From NCBI GenBank assembly GCA_903930435.1, contig CAIYYN010000037.1:1-64000 (forward strand): a stretch of 64,000 bases of DNA, in the 5' to 3' direction. Numbering within the stretch: the first letter of the stretch is position 1; each line of letters begins with the position of its first letter. This DNA is from an uncultured Hyphomicrobiales bacterium (lineage in GTDB: Bacteria; Pseudomonadota; Alphaproteobacteria; Rhizobiales; Ancalomicrobiaceae). Positions 46,783 through 57,272 of the stretch are shown one piece after another. Below the pieces are notes generated by a model that ran no database searches, was not told the DNA's origin, and saw only the letters and a program-made list of their open reading frames with translations. The translations under genes and the position numbers were made by a program.

Positions 46783-48258
46783 TTGGAATCGTTTGACCCA
46801 AGTGACATTCAAACCGGATCACGCGAGCCAAAAGGGCCGCGTGGTCCGATTGACAGGACAAGTCACAAGACGCGGGCAATCGTCGTTGTTCCCGTCCGTA
46901 GCCTTGACGCACGCGCTGAGCGTCGCACCGAGACACATGACGAGCCGCGCATTCGGCGATCCACCGAAGCCCGCCGCGAGGAGGCGGAAGGACTGGCGCT
47001 CGCAATCGATCTGGAGGTTATCGCCTCCGTCATTGTGAAGCTCAATCAACCGCGTCCGGCAACCCTGATCGGCACAGGCAAGATCGAGGAAATCAAGGTC
47101 GAGGTTCTGGCCGGAGAAGTTGATCTGGTCATAGTGGATCATGCGCTCACGCCCGTGCAACAGCGCAATCTGGAAAAGGCCTGGAATGCCAAGGTGCTTG
47201 ATCGCACAGGGCTGATCCTTGAAATCTTCGGTGAACGCGCCCGTACCAAGGAAGGCCGCTTGCAGGTTGAACTGGCCCATCTGAATTATCAGAAGAGTCG
47301 GCTCGTGCGTTCCTGGACTCATCTGGAACGGCAGCGCGGTGGTTTCGGATTCCTGGGCGGTCCCGGCGAAACGCAAATCGAGGCGGACCGTCGTCAGTTG
47401 CAAGAGCGGATCGCCCATCTGGAAGCTGATCTGGAAGCGGTACGCCGGACGCGCGAGTTGCATCGCAAGAACCGCAAAAAGGTGCCGCACCCGGTTGTTG
47501 CACTCGTCGGCTATACCAATGCAGGCAAGTCAACGCTGTTCAACAAGATCACGCAAGCCGATGTCATGGCAGAGAATCTGCTGTTTGCGACGCTTGATCC
47601 GACGTTGAGGCAATTCAAGCTGCCGCATGGCGGCGAAGTGATCCTGTCTGATACGGTCGGATTCGTCTCGGACCTGCCGACGCATCTTGTGGCGGCGTTT
47701 CGTGCGACACTCGAAGAGGTCATCGAAGCCGATCTCGTGCTGCATGTGCGCGACATGAGCCATGAAGATGCCGTCGCACAAGGGCGTGACGTCGAAGACG
47801 TGCTGCGTGTGCTCGGCCTGAAACCCAAAGACCCCGAACGGTTCATCGAGGTCTGGAACAAGATCGACAGACTGGATGCCGACCTTCGTGACAAGTTGTT
47901 GGCAGAAGGCGGGCATGTTGCGGGCGATGGACCGGCGACGATCCCGGTTTCAGCGCTTACCGGCGAAGGCGTTCCGCAACTGCTTGAACGGATTGAAGCC
48001 CAACTCAATCGTGACCGCGCCCGGTTCCGTCTTTCGATCCCGGCAAGTGACGGGCAACTGCTCGCGTGGATCTATCGATCGACGGAAGTGCTGGAACGAC
48101 GCGATACCGAGGAACGCATTGACCTTGATATCCGGATCCCGCCTAAATCCATGGACCAGTTCCGAAGCAAGGCTGGCCGCTATATCAAGGGAGACCGGCG
48201 CGGCCGTTTTGCGGAGGATGCAGATGAAACCGTCGAAAGCGTCCCGTACCTGCCGTAG
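46783..48258 (+). CDS. hflX: GTPase HflX
   Basis: A 491-residue ribosome-associated GTPase that splits stalled 70S ribosomes. After an N-terminal domain (IGTGKIEEIK, LDRTGLILEIFGERART) and a coiled region comes the GTPase domain with G1 GYTNAGKS, G3 DTVGF and G4 NKID. The start is TTG immediately after the hfq stop, with GGGAGG overlapping the last codons of hfq, so translation of the two is likely coupled. The N-terminal extension before residue 85 is longer than in E. coli. Confidence 0.95.
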   Translation: MESFDPSDIQTGSREPKGPRGPIDRTSHKTRAIVVVPVRSLDARAERRTETHDEPRIRRSTEARREEAEGLALAIDLEVIASVIVKLNQPRPATLIGTGKIEEIKVEVLAGEVDLVIVDHALTPVQQRNLEKAWNAKVLDRTGLILEIFGERARTKEGRLQVELAHLNYQKSRLVRSWTHLERQRGGFGFLGGPGETQIEADRRQLQERIAHLEADLEAVRRTRELHRKNRKKVPHPVVALVGYTNAGKSTLFNKITQADVMAENLLFATLDPTLRQFKLPHGGEVILSDTVGFVSDLPTHLVAAFRATLEEVIEADLVLHVRDMSHEDAVAQGRDVEDVLRVLGLKPKDPERFIEVWNKIDRLDADLRDKLLAEGGHVAGDGPATIPVSALTGEGVPQLLERIEAQLNRDRARFRLSIPASDGQLLAWIYRSTEVLERRDTEERIDLDIRIPPKSMDQFRSKAGRYIKGDRRGRFAEDADETVESVPYLP

Positions 48259-48306
48259 ACGAACGGTTCGCGACGCTGGTCGGCTGCGAAGTCGAAGCTC
48301 GGGCGA

Positions 48307-49143
48307 TTAAGTCGCGGTATTGTCGGCTGGTTGCTTTGCCGCCTGCCAGATCGCTTCCATCTCGTCCAGACTGGCGTCAGTCAATGAGCGTCCTTCTGCT
48401 GCCAGAGTTTGCTCAATGACGGCAAATCGACGCGTGAACTTGGCATTTGTGCGCCGCAAAGCCTGATCCGGGTCGACTTTCACGTGTCGCGCGAGATTGG
48501 CGACGGCAAACAGGATGTCACCCAGTTCATCTTCGAGCCGATCGTGCGGACTGCCCATTGCGATCTCGGATTCGATTTCGTCGATTTCTTCGCGCACTTT
48601 CGCGATGACCTGCGATGCGTTGTTCCAGTCAAACCCGACCTTGGCTGCCTTCTCCTGAAGCTTGATCGCCCTCATCAAGCCCGGCATCGAGCGAGGCACA
48701 TCGTCCAGAATACTCATCGGCGCAGACTTGATGCCAGCTGCCGCCTTCGCTGCCGCACGTTCGGCCTTTTCTTCGGCCTTGATGCGAGCCCAGGCGTCCT
48801 TGACCATGCCCGCTGTTCTCGCATCTCCATCACCAAACACGTGCGGATGACGACGGATCATCTTTCGGGTAATGTTTTCAACGACATCGCCAAAATCGAA
48901 GTTTCCAGCCTCATTGTTGATCTGGGCGTGAAAGACGACCTGAAGAAGCAGATCACCGAGCTCTTCTGCCAGATCAACTGTGTCATCACGTTCAATGGCG
49001 TCAACAACTTCGTGCGCCTCCTCAATTGTATAGGGCGCAATTGTGCGTGATGACTGTTCGAGATCCCAAGGGCAGCCCGTAACCGGGGTCCGCAAGGCCG
49101 CCATGATTTCAAGAAGCCGGGAAATATCGCGAGACGGTGTCAT
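48307..49143 (-). CDS. mazG: Nucleoside triphosphate pyrophosphohydrolase MazG
   Basis: It hydrolyses NTPs to NMP and pyrophosphate, cleaning odd nucleotides. Both MazG domains are visible: the N-terminal one with EEAHEVVDAIERDD and DLAEELGDLLLQVVFH, and the C-terminal one with EEIDEIESEI and LEDELGDILFAVANLARH. Length 278 is standard. It converges on hflX, as in other rhizobia. Confidence 0.95.
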   Translation of the reverse strand: MTPSRDISRLLEIMAALRTPVTGCPWDLEQSSRTIAPYTIEEAHEVVDAIERDDTVDLAEELGDLLLQVVFHAQINNEAGNFDFGDVVENITRKMIRRHPHVFGDGDARTAGMVKDAWARIKAEEKAERAAAKAAAGIKSAPMSILDDVPRSMPGLMRAIKLQEKAAKVGFDWNNASQVIAKVREEIDEIESEIAMGSPHDRLEDELGDILFAVANLARHVKVDPDQALRRTNAKFTRRFAVIEQTLAAEGRSLTDASLDEMEAIWQAAKQPADNTAT

Positions 49144-49569
49144 TTAGGTGCCATCTTCGTACGGTGAAATACGGTCAAGTGGTTTGGTTTAACGAACGAT
49201 CTGAAGAGATCTTCGATCATCGCGAGCGCCAATGCATATCTGTCATGATTTCAACCTTATCAACGATCAAATGCCGCCAACACCCTTGTGTCCAGGCACA
49301 AGTCTACTAATTTGGAAGCTCTGCACTATTTCCATAAAAGGATATCAACAAGAATTACAATTGAAAATAGATATAGCATTCAATTCAACTTGACACTAAA
49401 TGGACGACTTGCTCAGGTAATGAGCCTGTCAAAAAGCCGAAATAGACCGTTTTGAGAGCGTACACTGATGCCGAATCTTCTATCCCGCCAATCCATGGAA
49501 ATGCTTTCAAATTTAAAAGGTTTGATCGGCTCCGGCTCTATTTCGATCATCGAAGGACAAAAGCGCAGG
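49144..49569. other. Intergenic region between mazG and the outer-membrane channel gene
   Basis: About 425 bases with divergent genes on both sides. The stretch 49300-49400 is AT-rich (many AATTAC/AATTG steps) and probably carries promoters. I see no gene or RNA. Confidence 0.35.
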
Positions 49570-51117
49570 ATGCGGGAGAATTTCGGGGTAACAAGTATCG
49601 CGCTCCTTATGTCGCTCGGTCTTGCAAGCTGTGCTGTGGGGCCAGACTTTGTTGAGCCCGCTGCACCGAACGTCGGTGGCTACACGCCGGAAAAGATTGG
49701 TACAACTGGCGAAGCGGCGACAGCGGGTGGCGCTTCCCAACATTTTGACAGCCATGCGGACATATCCGGCACCTGGTGGCGCGTGTTCAAATCCAAGCAG
49801 ATCGATGCGTTGGTGGCGGAAGCCGTCGCCAATCATCCCGACATCGCCGCGGCGGAACAGGCCCTCAGGCAAGCGCGTGAGATCGCAGCCGCAGACGGCG
49901 CATCCATGTTCCTATCCGCGTCGGGTTCGACGGGGGTAACGCGGCAACGTGTCTCGCTGGCCTCGCAAGGCGCAAACGGGCCCGGCATCGTTTATCCGCT
50001 TTATAATGTCGCAGCGCCTTTGAGCTACACGCCTGACTTCTGGGGCGGCAAGGCGCGCGCGGTTGAGGCAGATCAAGCCAATGCTGATTACCAGCGTTTC
50101 CAGCTCGAAGCGACTTACATGACGTTGACGGCGAATGTCGTCACGTCGGTGATAAACGACGCCGCCATCGCCGAGGAAATCCGCGTAACCAAGGATTTGA
50201 TCCAGGGACAACAGAAACAGGTTGATCTCCTCGAGCAACAGTTCAAGCTCGGAGCGGTCAGCGAAGCAGACGTTCTGTCACAGAAATCGCAGCTGGCAGC
50301 GAGCCTTGCAACCTTGCCACCCCTAGAAAAGGCGCGGGCGCAAGGGCGGAACCAACTGATGGCCTATCTCGGCCGGTTCCCAAGCCAGGACAAGACGGAG
50401 TCGATCACGCTCGATAGTCTCACCTTGCCGCGCGACTTACCTTTATCCGTTCCATCTGCCCTAGTTCGGCAACGCCCCGATATCAAATCTGCTGAATCCC
50501 TAGTCCATCAGGCTGGTGCAAATGTCGGCGTCGCAACAGCCAACATGTTGCCTCAATTGACGCTTTCTGCGTCTGGCGGCAGTCAGGCACTTCAGTTCAA
50601 TCAACTGTTTAACCAGAACACAGGCGTGTGGAGCATTGGCGCGAGCGTTGCCACGCCGATCTTTGACGCAGGTGCCTTGTTCCACACCAGAGAGGCGCGT
50701 GACGCGGCGTGGGAGCAGGCAAAGGACAAGTACAAGTCGACCGTGATTACCGCTTTCCAGAACGTTGCCGACGCGCTCAGAGCTATCCAGGCCGATGCGG
50801 AATTGCTGAAAGCTCAGCTGCAAGCCGAAAAGACAGCCGCAGACAGTTTGAAAATTTCGCAAGCCCAGTTCCAGGCCGGAGCCGGAACCATCCTCAACGT
50901 GCTGAATGCCCAGCAGACCCTGCTCAATGCACGCACCAGCCGTGTCAAGGCACAGGCGAGCCGCTATGCCGACACGGTCGCTCTCTATGCCGCCTTGGGC
51001 GGCGGCTGGTGGAACCGGATGGATGTGACCGCGGCTGCTGATGTCACGAATCCCGGACTTGCCGTCGTTGCTGAGCCAGCCGCTGCGCTGGCCAATCTCC
51101 ACGACGACAAGAAATAA
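49570..51117 (+). CDS. Outer-membrane efflux lipoprotein (NodT/OprM family)
   Basis: A channel-tunnel protein of 515 residues for RND or ABC exporters. The lipobox LASC (Cys about 21) follows a short signal if the ATG at 49570 is used; a start 102 bases upstream is open but would put 34 polar residues before the signal. TolC-like repeats are seen twice (GTWWRVFKSKQIDALVAEAVANHPDI; VPSALVRQRPDIKSAESLVH). Neither a pump nor an adaptor gene is adjacent. It may complete the RND system at 4.9-9.3 kb or the ABC exporter at 18-23 kb, but this is inference. It converges on the sugar ATPase gene. Confidence 0.88.
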   Translation: MRENFGVTSIALLMSLGLASCAVGPDFVEPAAPNVGGYTPEKIGTTGEAATAGGASQHFDSHADISGTWWRVFKSKQIDALVAEAVANHPDIAAAEQALRQAREIAAADGASMFLSASGSTGVTRQRVSLASQGANGPGIVYPLYNVAAPLSYTPDFWGGKARAVEADQANADYQRFQLEATYMTLTANVVTSVINDAAIAEEIRVTKDLIQGQQKQVDLLEQQFKLGAVSEADVLSQKSQLAASLATLPPLEKARAQGRNQLMAYLGRFPSQDKTESITLDSLTLPRDLPLSVPSALVRQRPDIKSAESLVHQAGANVGVATANMLPQLTLSASGGSQALQFNQLFNQNTGVWSIGASVATPIFDAGALFHTREARDAAWEQAKDKYKSTVITAFQNVADALRAIQADAELLKAQLQAEKTAADSLKISQAQFQAGAGTILNVLNAQQTLLNARTSRVKAQASRYADTVALYAALGGGWWNRMDVTAAADVTNPGLAVVAEPAAALANLHDDKK

Positions 51118-51145
51118 TCGGGGCGAGAGAAAAAGCGGGTGCGGA

Positions 51146-51925
51146 TCAAGCGACCGCACCTGGTCCCGGTATGGCTGCCGGCGGGCATTTGCCGAGGATG
51201 ATCATCCCCAAGACTTCGTCCTTGGTGACATCGCTCACGCGCGCCGAGCCGACAAGCTTGCCGTTTTTCATGACATAGACGCGGTCAGCGAGATCGAAGA
51301 CGTCGTGGATGTCGTGGCTGATCAGGAATATGCCGATGCCCTCGGCCTTGAGCGACAGCGTCAGGTCACCGACCTGCTTGGTTTCGGCAGGGCCAAGTGC
51401 CGCTGTTGGTTCATCCATGATCAGAATGCGGGCGTCGAAGTGAATGGCGCGCGCGATGGCCACCGATTGCCGCTGACCACCGGATAAGGCCCTCACAGGC
51501 TCCTTGAAACGCTGGAAATGCGGGTTGAGGCGGGCCATCACCTTGCGGGTCTGGCTTTCCATGGTGGCGTCGTCAAGTGTCCCCCACCGCGTCAGGATCT
51601 CGCGACCCAGGAAGATATTCGCGGCCGCATCAACATTGTCTGCAAGAGCCAGCGTCTGGTAAATCGTCTCGATGCCATAGGCCTTGGCGTCTGCGGGACG
51701 CGCGATATGCGCCTTCTCGCCATTCACGAAGATCTCCCCGGAATCGGCAGGATAGGCGCCGGACAGGATCTTGATGAGCGTCGATTTACCCGCACCATTG
51801 TGCCCGAGAAGACCCACGACTTCGCCGGGGTACAGGTTGATGGAGACATCGTCCACAGCCTTGATCCCGCCAAAGGCGATCGAGACGTGACGCATGTCGA
51901 CGAGGGGTGATGTTGTCGTGTCCAT
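51146..51925 (-). CDS. xylG: Sugar ABC transporter ATP-binding protein (single NBD)
   Basis: A 260-residue ATPase of a CUT2-class importer. Walker [10 protein letters not shown], signature LSGGQRQ and Walker [14 protein letters not shown] are present. E. coli XylG is about twice as long with two ATPase halves; the short single-domain form matches FrcA-type transporters in rhizobia, so two copies should act together. I chose the ATG at 51925 (AAGGAG eight bases upstream). The permease stop lies 15 bases before it. It is the last gene of the xylose operon. Confidence 0.88.
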   Translation of the reverse strand: MDTTTSPLVDMRHVSIAFGGIKAVDDVSINLYPGEVVGLLGHNGAGKSTLIKILSGAYPADSGEIFVNGEKAHIARPADAKAYGIETIYQTLALADNVDAAANIFLGREILTRWGTLDDATMESQTRKVMARLNPHFQRFKEPVRALSGGQRQSVAIARAIHFDARILIMDEPTAALGPAETKQVGDLTLSLKAEGIGIFLISHDIHDVFDLADRVYVMKNGKLVGSARVSDVTKDEVLGMIILGKCPPAAIPGPGAVA

Positions 51926-51939
51926 GGTCGTCTCCTTCA

Positions 51940-53193
51940 TTACCGGACGTGCTTGCGATAGATCGTGTCGAGCCAGACGGCGACGACAAGCACAATACCC
52001 ACTACGATGTTCTGTAACGGCGCATCGAGCCCCAGCAGCACCATGCCGGACTGAAGGCTCTGCATGACCACGGCTCCCAGCATCGCGCCATAGATCGTGC
52101 CGGTGCCGCCGGCAAGCGACGTACCGCCAATTACCGCAGAAGCGATCGTGTAGAGTTCGTCGAGTGTGCCGGTCGCGTTCGTTGCCGATTGCAAACGAGC
52201 CGTCGAGATACACGCAGCCAGCCCCGCCAATCCGCCCATCAGCGCGAATACCATTGTCAGCACGCGCCGCGTATTGATACCGGAGAGTTCAGCTGCCTCC
52301 GGATTTCCGCCGATGGCAAAGACATAGCGACCAAACCGGGTCCGGTCGGAAATGAACGTCATCACGATGCCGACCGCTATGGCAATCAGGACCGGCACCG
52401 CAAACCCATGGGCAATCTCGGGCAAGGGTGCATCAGGTGACGCGCCAGCGGCGGCCTGCATCTGGCGCACGACGCCGACAGGCAGGTCGTAGGCATTCAC
52501 AACCACAACCGCGCCGATGATCGCCGCACAGATCAAAGCGGCGACAAAGACTTCGGCCCAAAGCGGACGAACCGTGAAGCCGAACCCGAGACGCCGACGT
52601 CGCACCATCTGCATCACTAAAAGTGCGAGCACGACAGCCACGATGCCAATCGCCCAACTTGCCGTCGCACCGATCGAGCCCTCGATACCACCGCCAATTG
52701 GAATGAAGCGCTTGTCGAGGGGGGCGACCGTCTGACCAGTCGTTACCCACCACGCCGCGCCGCGCCAGATCAGCAAGCCACCGAGCGTCACGATGAAGGA
52801 GGAGACGCCGAGATAGGCGACAATCATGCCTTCAAGTGCCCCGATCAAGGCACCGAGTGCAATCGCGACAGCGACAGCGACCACCCAGGTCAGAGGATTT
52901 TCAAAGCCCCAGATATGAGGCAAAAAGACGGCCTGCGTCACACCGACAATCATGCCGGTAAATCCTAGGATCGACCCGACGGAGAGGTCGATGTTGCGGG
53001 TGACAATGACCAGAACCATGCCCGTTGCCATCACCGCTATTGATGACGACTGGACCGACAGGTTCCAGAGATTGCGGGGTGTCAGAAACCCGCCGCCAGT
53101 AAAGATATCGAAGCCAATCCAGATGATGGCCAATGCCGCCAGCATGCCGATCAGGCGCAGGTCAAGCTCGAGTTTTCGAAACAGGTCAGCCAT
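51940..53193 (-). CDS. xylH: Xylose ABC transporter permease
   Basis: A 417-residue inner-membrane protein of the CUT2 class with about ten helices. Conserved blocks are [17 protein letters not shown] (as [12 protein letters not shown]) near the N-terminus, [19 protein letters not shown], and the C-terminal [22 protein letters not shown]. It lies 89 bases downstream of xylF across a strong hairpin and 15 bases before xylG. Confidence 0.92.
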   Translation of the reverse strand: MADLFRKLELDLRLIGMLAALAIIWIGFDIFTGGGFLTPRNLWNLSVQSSSIAVMATGMVLVIVTRNIDLSVGSILGFTGMIVGVTQAVFLPHIWGFENPLTWVVAVAVAIALGALIGALEGMIVAYLGVSSFIVTLGGLLIWRGAAWWVTTGQTVAPLDKRFIPIGGGIEGSIGATASWAIGIVAVVLALLVMQMVRRRRLGFGFTVRPLWAEVFVAALICAAIIGAVVVVNAYDLPVGVVRQMQAAAGASPDAPLPEIAHGFAVPVLIAIAVGIVMTFISDRTRFGRYVFAIGGNPEAAELSGINTRRVLTMVFALMGGLAGLAACISTARLQSATNATGTLDELYTIASAVIGGTSLAGGTGTIYGAMLGAVVMQSLQSGMVLLGLDAPLQNIVVGIVLVVAVWLDTIYRKHVR

Positions 53194-53224
53194 CGGGGCC
53201 CCGCAGTTCAGGTCACAACATGGA

Positions 53225-53254
53225 GTTACCCCGGGGCCTCAGCCCCGAGGTAAC
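53225..53254 (-). other. Strong hairpin between xylF and xylH
   Basis: Thirteen bases (53225-53237, GTTACCCCGGGGC) pair with 53242-53254 across a four-base loop, with a single imperfect (G-U) pair in the transcript. It lies between the binding-protein gene and the permease gene. Such stems often protect the upstream message from 3' decay or reduce read-through, giving more binding protein than permease. No T-run follows, so full termination is unlikely. Confidence 0.6.
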
Positions 53255-53282
53255 GTTGATAGCGGTATAGCCGCTCAGCAGA

Positions 53283-54323
53283 TCAATTACAGGCGCTGAC
53301 CGAGCCAGCCTTCACGCCCTGGCAGAGATCGGCCTTTTTGATCCAGCCTGCGTCGAGCACGACCGACAAATTGTCCTTCGTGATCGCGATCGGCTTCAAG
53401 AAGATAGCCGTCATGTGCTGCTTCTTCGGACCTTCGTCGAAGCTGACTGCTCCCGGAATTTCCGAAAGCTTCTTGCCGCTGGCGAGCGCGATGGCAATGT
53501 TGGCAGCGTCCTTGCCGAGTTCGCGTGCGTCTTTCCAGACCGAGACAGTCTGTGTGCCGAGCGCAACGCGGTTGAGCGCAGCCTTGTCACCATCCTGGCC
53601 CGAAACCGGAACCTGGCCAGCCAGACCCTGGGCCGAGAGAGCCGCAACAACACCGCCTGCCGTGCCGTCATTGGCGGCAACGACAGCATCGATCTTGTTG
53701 TTGTTCTTGGTCAGGAACTGCTCCATGTTCTTCTGGGCGTTGGCTGGCAGCCACTGGTCGGTATAGGCCTCACCCACATTCTTGATATCGCCCTTGTCCA
53801 TGGCAGCCTTCAGGACTTCCATTGCGCCAGCAAACAGGAAGTCAGCATTCGGATCGGTGGACGAGCCCTTGATGAAGGCATAGTTGCCCTTCGGCTTGAC
53901 CGCGAACACGGCCCGCGCCTGCATGCGACCGACTTCCTTGTTGTCGAAGGTGATGTAGAACGCTGACGGGATTTCGATCAGGCGGTCATAGCCGACGACC
54001 GGAATACCTTCCTGGGTTGCCTTTTCGACGGCCGGACGAATTGCATCTGTATCCTGAGCCAGCACGATCAAGCCGTTTGCGCCCTTTGTGATCAGGCTTT
54101 CGATGTCGGTCAGCTGCTTGCCCGGGCTCGATTGGGCGTCAGCGGAGATATAGGTGCCGCCTGCCTTTTCGATGGCAGCCTTGATGGCGGCTTCGTCAGT
54201 CTTCCAGCGCTCTTCCTGGAAGTTCGACCATGACACGCCGATCACCGGCTTGCCGGCAGCGTGGGCGGTCGTGGCGAGCAGGGCAAACGTCGTTGCCGCG
54301 AGTACAGTGGACAGAATCTTCAT
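53283..54323 (-). CDS. xylF: D-xylose-binding periplasmic protein
   Basis: A 346-residue periplasmic protein of the ribose/xylose type. The signal peptide is [42 protein letters not shown] is the first strand-helix of the XylF group, and [27 protein letters not shown] and the final helices match. A strong AGGAGG precedes the ATG. It follows xylA across two small hairpins and is followed by the hairpin before xylH. Confidence 0.93.
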   Translation of the reverse strand: MKILSTVLAATTFALLATTAHAAGKPVIGVSWSNFQEERWKTDEAAIKAAIEKAGGTYISADAQSSPGKQLTDIESLITKGANGLIVLAQDTDAIRPAVEKATQEGIPVVGYDRLIEIPSAFYITFDNKEVGRMQARAVFAVKPKGNYAFIKGSSTDPNADFLFAGAMEVLKAAMDKGDIKNVGEAYTDQWLPANAQKNMEQFLTKNNNKIDAVVAANDGTAGGVVAALSAQGLAGQVPVSGQDGDKAALNRVALGTQTVSVWKDARELGKDAANIAIALASGKKLSEIPGAVSFDEGPKKQHMTAIFLKPIAITKDNLSVVLDAGWIKKADLCQGVKAGSVSACN

Positions 54324-54368
54324 GTTACTTCCTCCTGATTGGCCTTCCGGCCGGTTTTGGTCGACGGT

Positions 54369-54385
54369 GACCGGCTTGGCCGGTC
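54369..54385 (-). other. Short hairpin between xylA and xylF
   Basis: GACCGGC (54369-54375) pairs with GCCGGTC (54379-54385) over a three-base loop. A second small stem, GGCC-TTCC-GGCC, lies at 54341-54352. Both stand in the 118-base gap between the catabolic and transport genes. They could attenuate or stabilise the message; no T-run marks a full terminator. Confidence 0.4.
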
Positions 54386-54441
54386 GAGTTGAACGCCGCT
54401 CTTGTCGACGGCTTCGGCGTGTTCTTCCAAGGCAGCTGGCC

Positions 54442-55764
54442 TCAGACGAATCTGTTGACGAGCGCTTCCAGATATTCCTGGCGGCCCGAGCGGGGTTGCG
54501 GATTGAGGTCTTGAGACAAGGCCCTGTCAGCGACTTCAGCCAGCGAGCGTTGTCCGCTGAGCATCGCCTGCGCCTCTGGCTGCTCCCAACCTGCGTAGCG
54601 ATCAGCCACGAAGCCAGTCAGCGCGCGGGCTTCCAGCATATCGGCCGCCGCGATGAAGGCGCGTGCGCAGGCGTCCATCGATCCCGCATGCGCAATAACC
54701 AGGTCATCCGGGGCGATTGACTGGCGACGGATCTTGGCATCGAAATTGAGACCACCAGTCGTGAAGCCGCCACCATTCAGAAGTTCGTGGAAACAAAGCG
54801 CCATTTCCGGCACATTCATCGCGAATTGGTCCGTATCCCAACCGAGCAGATCATCGCCGCGATTGATGTCGAGCGAGCCAAAGACACCAAGCGCCTGCGC
54901 TAGCGCAATTTCGTGCTGGAACGAATGACCGGCCAAGATCGCGTGGTTCTGTTCCAGATTGAGCTTGACGTCCTTGGTCAGTCCGTAACGCTCCAGGAAG
55001 CCGTAGCAGGTGGCGACGTCGAAGTCATACTGGTGCTTGGTCGGTTCCTTCGGCTTGGGCTCGATCAGAATGGGTCCCTGGAAACCGATCTTGTGCTTAT
55101 GCTCGACAACCATTGACACAAAGCGACCAAGCTGATCCAGCTCACGCTTCATGTCCGTATTGAGCAAAGTCTCATAACCCTCTCTTCCACCCCACAAAAC
55201 GTAGTTTTGCCCACCCAGCCGATGGGTCGTTTCAAGTGCAGCACGCACCTGACCGGCTGCATATGCAAAGACATCCGGATCCGGATTTGTCGCAGCACCG
55301 GCCATGTAACGGCGGTTGGAAAAGAGGTTCGCGGTTCCCCACAGGAGGCGAACCTTCGCCGAGGCCATCTTCTCCTCGAACACGCCCGCGATCACATCGA
55401 GATTGTAGATGGACTCACGCAACGTCGCCCCTTCAGGTGCGGCGTCGACGTCGTGAAACGTGAAATAAGGGACGTCCAACAGCCGAAAGAGCTCGAACGC
55501 TACATCCGCCTTTTGCTTGGCCAGTCCGAGCGCATCGCTGCCATGGTGCCAGGGCCGCAGGAATGTCTCCCCGCCGAAGGGATCGCCGCCCGGCCAGCAG
55601 AACGAATGCCAGTAACAGACCGCAAACCGCAAATGATCTTCGAGGCGTTTTCCTGCAACGATGCGATCCTTGTCATACCAGCGGAACGACGAAGGCGTCG
55701 GAGCGTCAGATCCGCCGAACGTCAATGGTTCCAGATCGCCAAAAAATGAGACTTGTGCGGTCAC
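54442..55764 (-). CDS. xylA: Xylose isomerase
   Basis: It converts D-xylose to D-xylulose. The family I-long signature appears in the N-terminal [14 protein letters not shown] and [12 protein letters not shown] (catalytic His104, Asp107). [17 protein letters not shown] provides metal and base residues, followed by [15 protein letters not shown] and LLGWDTDQF. Length 440 is typical. The start is GTG and overlaps the xylB stop as GTGA, so the two are coupled. Confidence 0.96.
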   Translation of the reverse strand: MTAQVSFFGDLEPLTFGGSDAPTPSSFRWYDKDRIVAGKRLEDHLRFAVCYWHSFCWPGGDPFGGETFLRPWHHGSDALGLAKQKADVAFELFRLLDVPYFTFHDVDAAPEGATLRESIYNLDVIAGVFEEKMASAKVRLLWGTANLFSNRRYMAGAATNPDPDVFAYAAGQVRAALETTHRLGGQNYVLWGGREGYETLLNTDMKRELDQLGRFVSMVVEHKHKIGFQGPILIEPKPKEPTKHQYDFDVATCYGFLERYGLTKDVKLNLEQNHAILAGHSFQHEIALAQALGVFGSLDINRGDDLLGWDTDQFAMNVPEMALCFHELLNGGGFTTGGLNFDAKIRRQSIAPDDLVIAHAGSMDACARAFIAAADMLEARALTGFVADRYAGWEQPEAQAMLSGQRSLAEVADRALSQDLNPQPRSGRQEYLEALVNRFV

Positions 55765-57218
55765 GTGCGGAGCTCCTTCAATGCGGGGTACAAGCGGTGC
55801 CAGCGCGCGTGCGCGGACACATAGGCGCCGTGCACGTCAGAACGCGGAGAAAAGGTTTTGATCGGCTTCGGCTTTACGCAAACGGCCAACGGTGTTTCTC
55901 CCGTCGCCGCGAGGCGTCCCAAGCGCGCAGCGCCCAGAGCAGCCCCGACTTCCCCCTCTTCGACGCGCGTGACCGGAATGCCAAGCACATCGGCCATGAT
56001 TTGCGCCCAGAGGTCGGATCGCGAACCGCCGCCAACGAGGTCGACACCTTTCAGCACGGTCCCGGCAGCGGCCAGCGCATCCAGATTATCCCGCGTTGCA
56101 AAGGCGACGCCTTCGAGAACCGCCTGGACGAGATCGTTCCGGTTGGTCGCGCCAGACAGGCCCACAAATGCGCCACTGGCGCCGGGATCATTATGCGGCG
56201 TCCGTTCGCCGGAGAGATAGGGCAGAAACTGGATTGTCGACGGACCCGCAACACGGTCGCCCAGCGAGCCAAGCAAATCCTTCTCCGGCTGACCCAAGAC
56301 TTTGGCCGCCCAGCTGAGCGCTTCGCCGGACGACAGCATGACACCCATCTGATGCCATGTATCGGGGATGGCGTGGCAGAAGGCGTGGACTGCGGATGCC
56401 GGATTGGGCGCAAAACGATCGGTTACGGCGAAGAGAACGCCAGATGTCCCGAGCGACAGGAAAGCGTCACCTGCTGAAATCGCGCCGAGCCCGATTGCGG
56501 AGGCGGCGCAGTCTCCTGCACCTCCAGCAACAACAACCCGTTCAGCCATGCCCCAACGCTTGGTCAGGTCAGCCGACAGAAAGCCCGAGGCTGCGCTGCC
56601 TTCAACAAGACGCGGCATAGTCGAAGGCCTCAATCCCGTGACGGCCAGCAGACGTTCCGACCAATCACGTTTGCCGACATCCAGCCACAGTGTACCGGAT
56701 GCGTCGGACATATCCTCGACCATCTCACCCGTCAGGCGATAGCGGACGTAAGCCTTCGGCAACAGCACATGCGCAACCCTGGCGAAAATATCGGGTTCAT
56801 TGCGTGCGACCCAAAGCAATTTGGGTGCAGTGAAACCAGGCATTGCCAGATTGCCGGCAATTGCTGTCAGCTCAGGACACTCCTCAGTCATCAACTGGCA
56901 TTCGTGTCCGGACCGCCCGTCGTTCCACAGGATGGCTGGTCGCAAAACCTCACCCTGCCCGTTCAGCAGAACTGCGCCATGCATCTGGCCCGACAATCCA
57001 ATCGCACGGATCTCCGAAACGGCTCGGGGATCAATCTTTGCGAGATCATCAACAGCGCCAATGGTAGCTTCCAGCCAGTCTCCTGGCGACTGCTCACGCC
57101 AGAGCGGATGCGGAGCCGACACTTCGAGAGGCCGGGACGCGACGTCGACAACAGCACCGCGCTCGTCGATGATGACCGCTTTTACGCTGGACGTGCCAAT
57201 ATCGAGCCCAAGAAACAC
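55761..57218 (-). CDS. xylB: Xylulokinase
   Basis: It phosphorylates D-xylulose to xylulose-5-phosphate, which enters the pentose phosphate pathway. FGGY-family blocks: [13 protein letters not shown] (phosphate 1), [17 protein letters not shown], then [16 protein letters not shown] and [21 protein letters not shown] chose the GTG at 57218, because GGGAGGT lies just upstream and the protein then starts at the first strand; an ATG is available 21 bases further upstream. It lies 54 bases after the lacI-type gene and overlaps xylA. Confidence 0.94.
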   Translation of the reverse strand: MFLGLDIGTSSVKAVIIDERGAVVDVASRPLEVSAPHPLWREQSPGDWLEATIGAVDDLAKIDPRAVSEIRAIGLSGQMHGAVLLNGQGEVLRPAILWNDGRSGHECQLMTEECPELTAIAGNLAMPGFTAPKLLWVARNEPDIFARVAHVLLPKAYVRYRLTGEMVEDMSDASGTLWLDVGKRDWSERLLAVTGLRPSTMPRLVEGSAASGFLSADLTKRWGMAERVVVAGGAGDCAASAIGLGAISAGDAFLSLGTSGVLFAVTDRFAPNPASAVHAFCHAIPDTWHQMGVMLSSGEALSWAAKVLGQPEKDLLGSLGDRVAGPSTIQFLPYLSGERTPHNDPGASGAFVGLSGATNRNDLVQAVLEGVAFATRDNLDALAAAGTVLKGVDLVGGGSRSDLWAQIMADVLGIPVTRVEEGEVGAALGAARLGRLAATGETPLAVCVKPKPIKTFSPRSDVHGAYVSAHARWHRLYPALKELRT

Positions 57219-57272
57219 GCGTACCTCCCAAATCCTCATGCAGGTGTTGGCCTGCCTGTTTATGTCCTGCGC

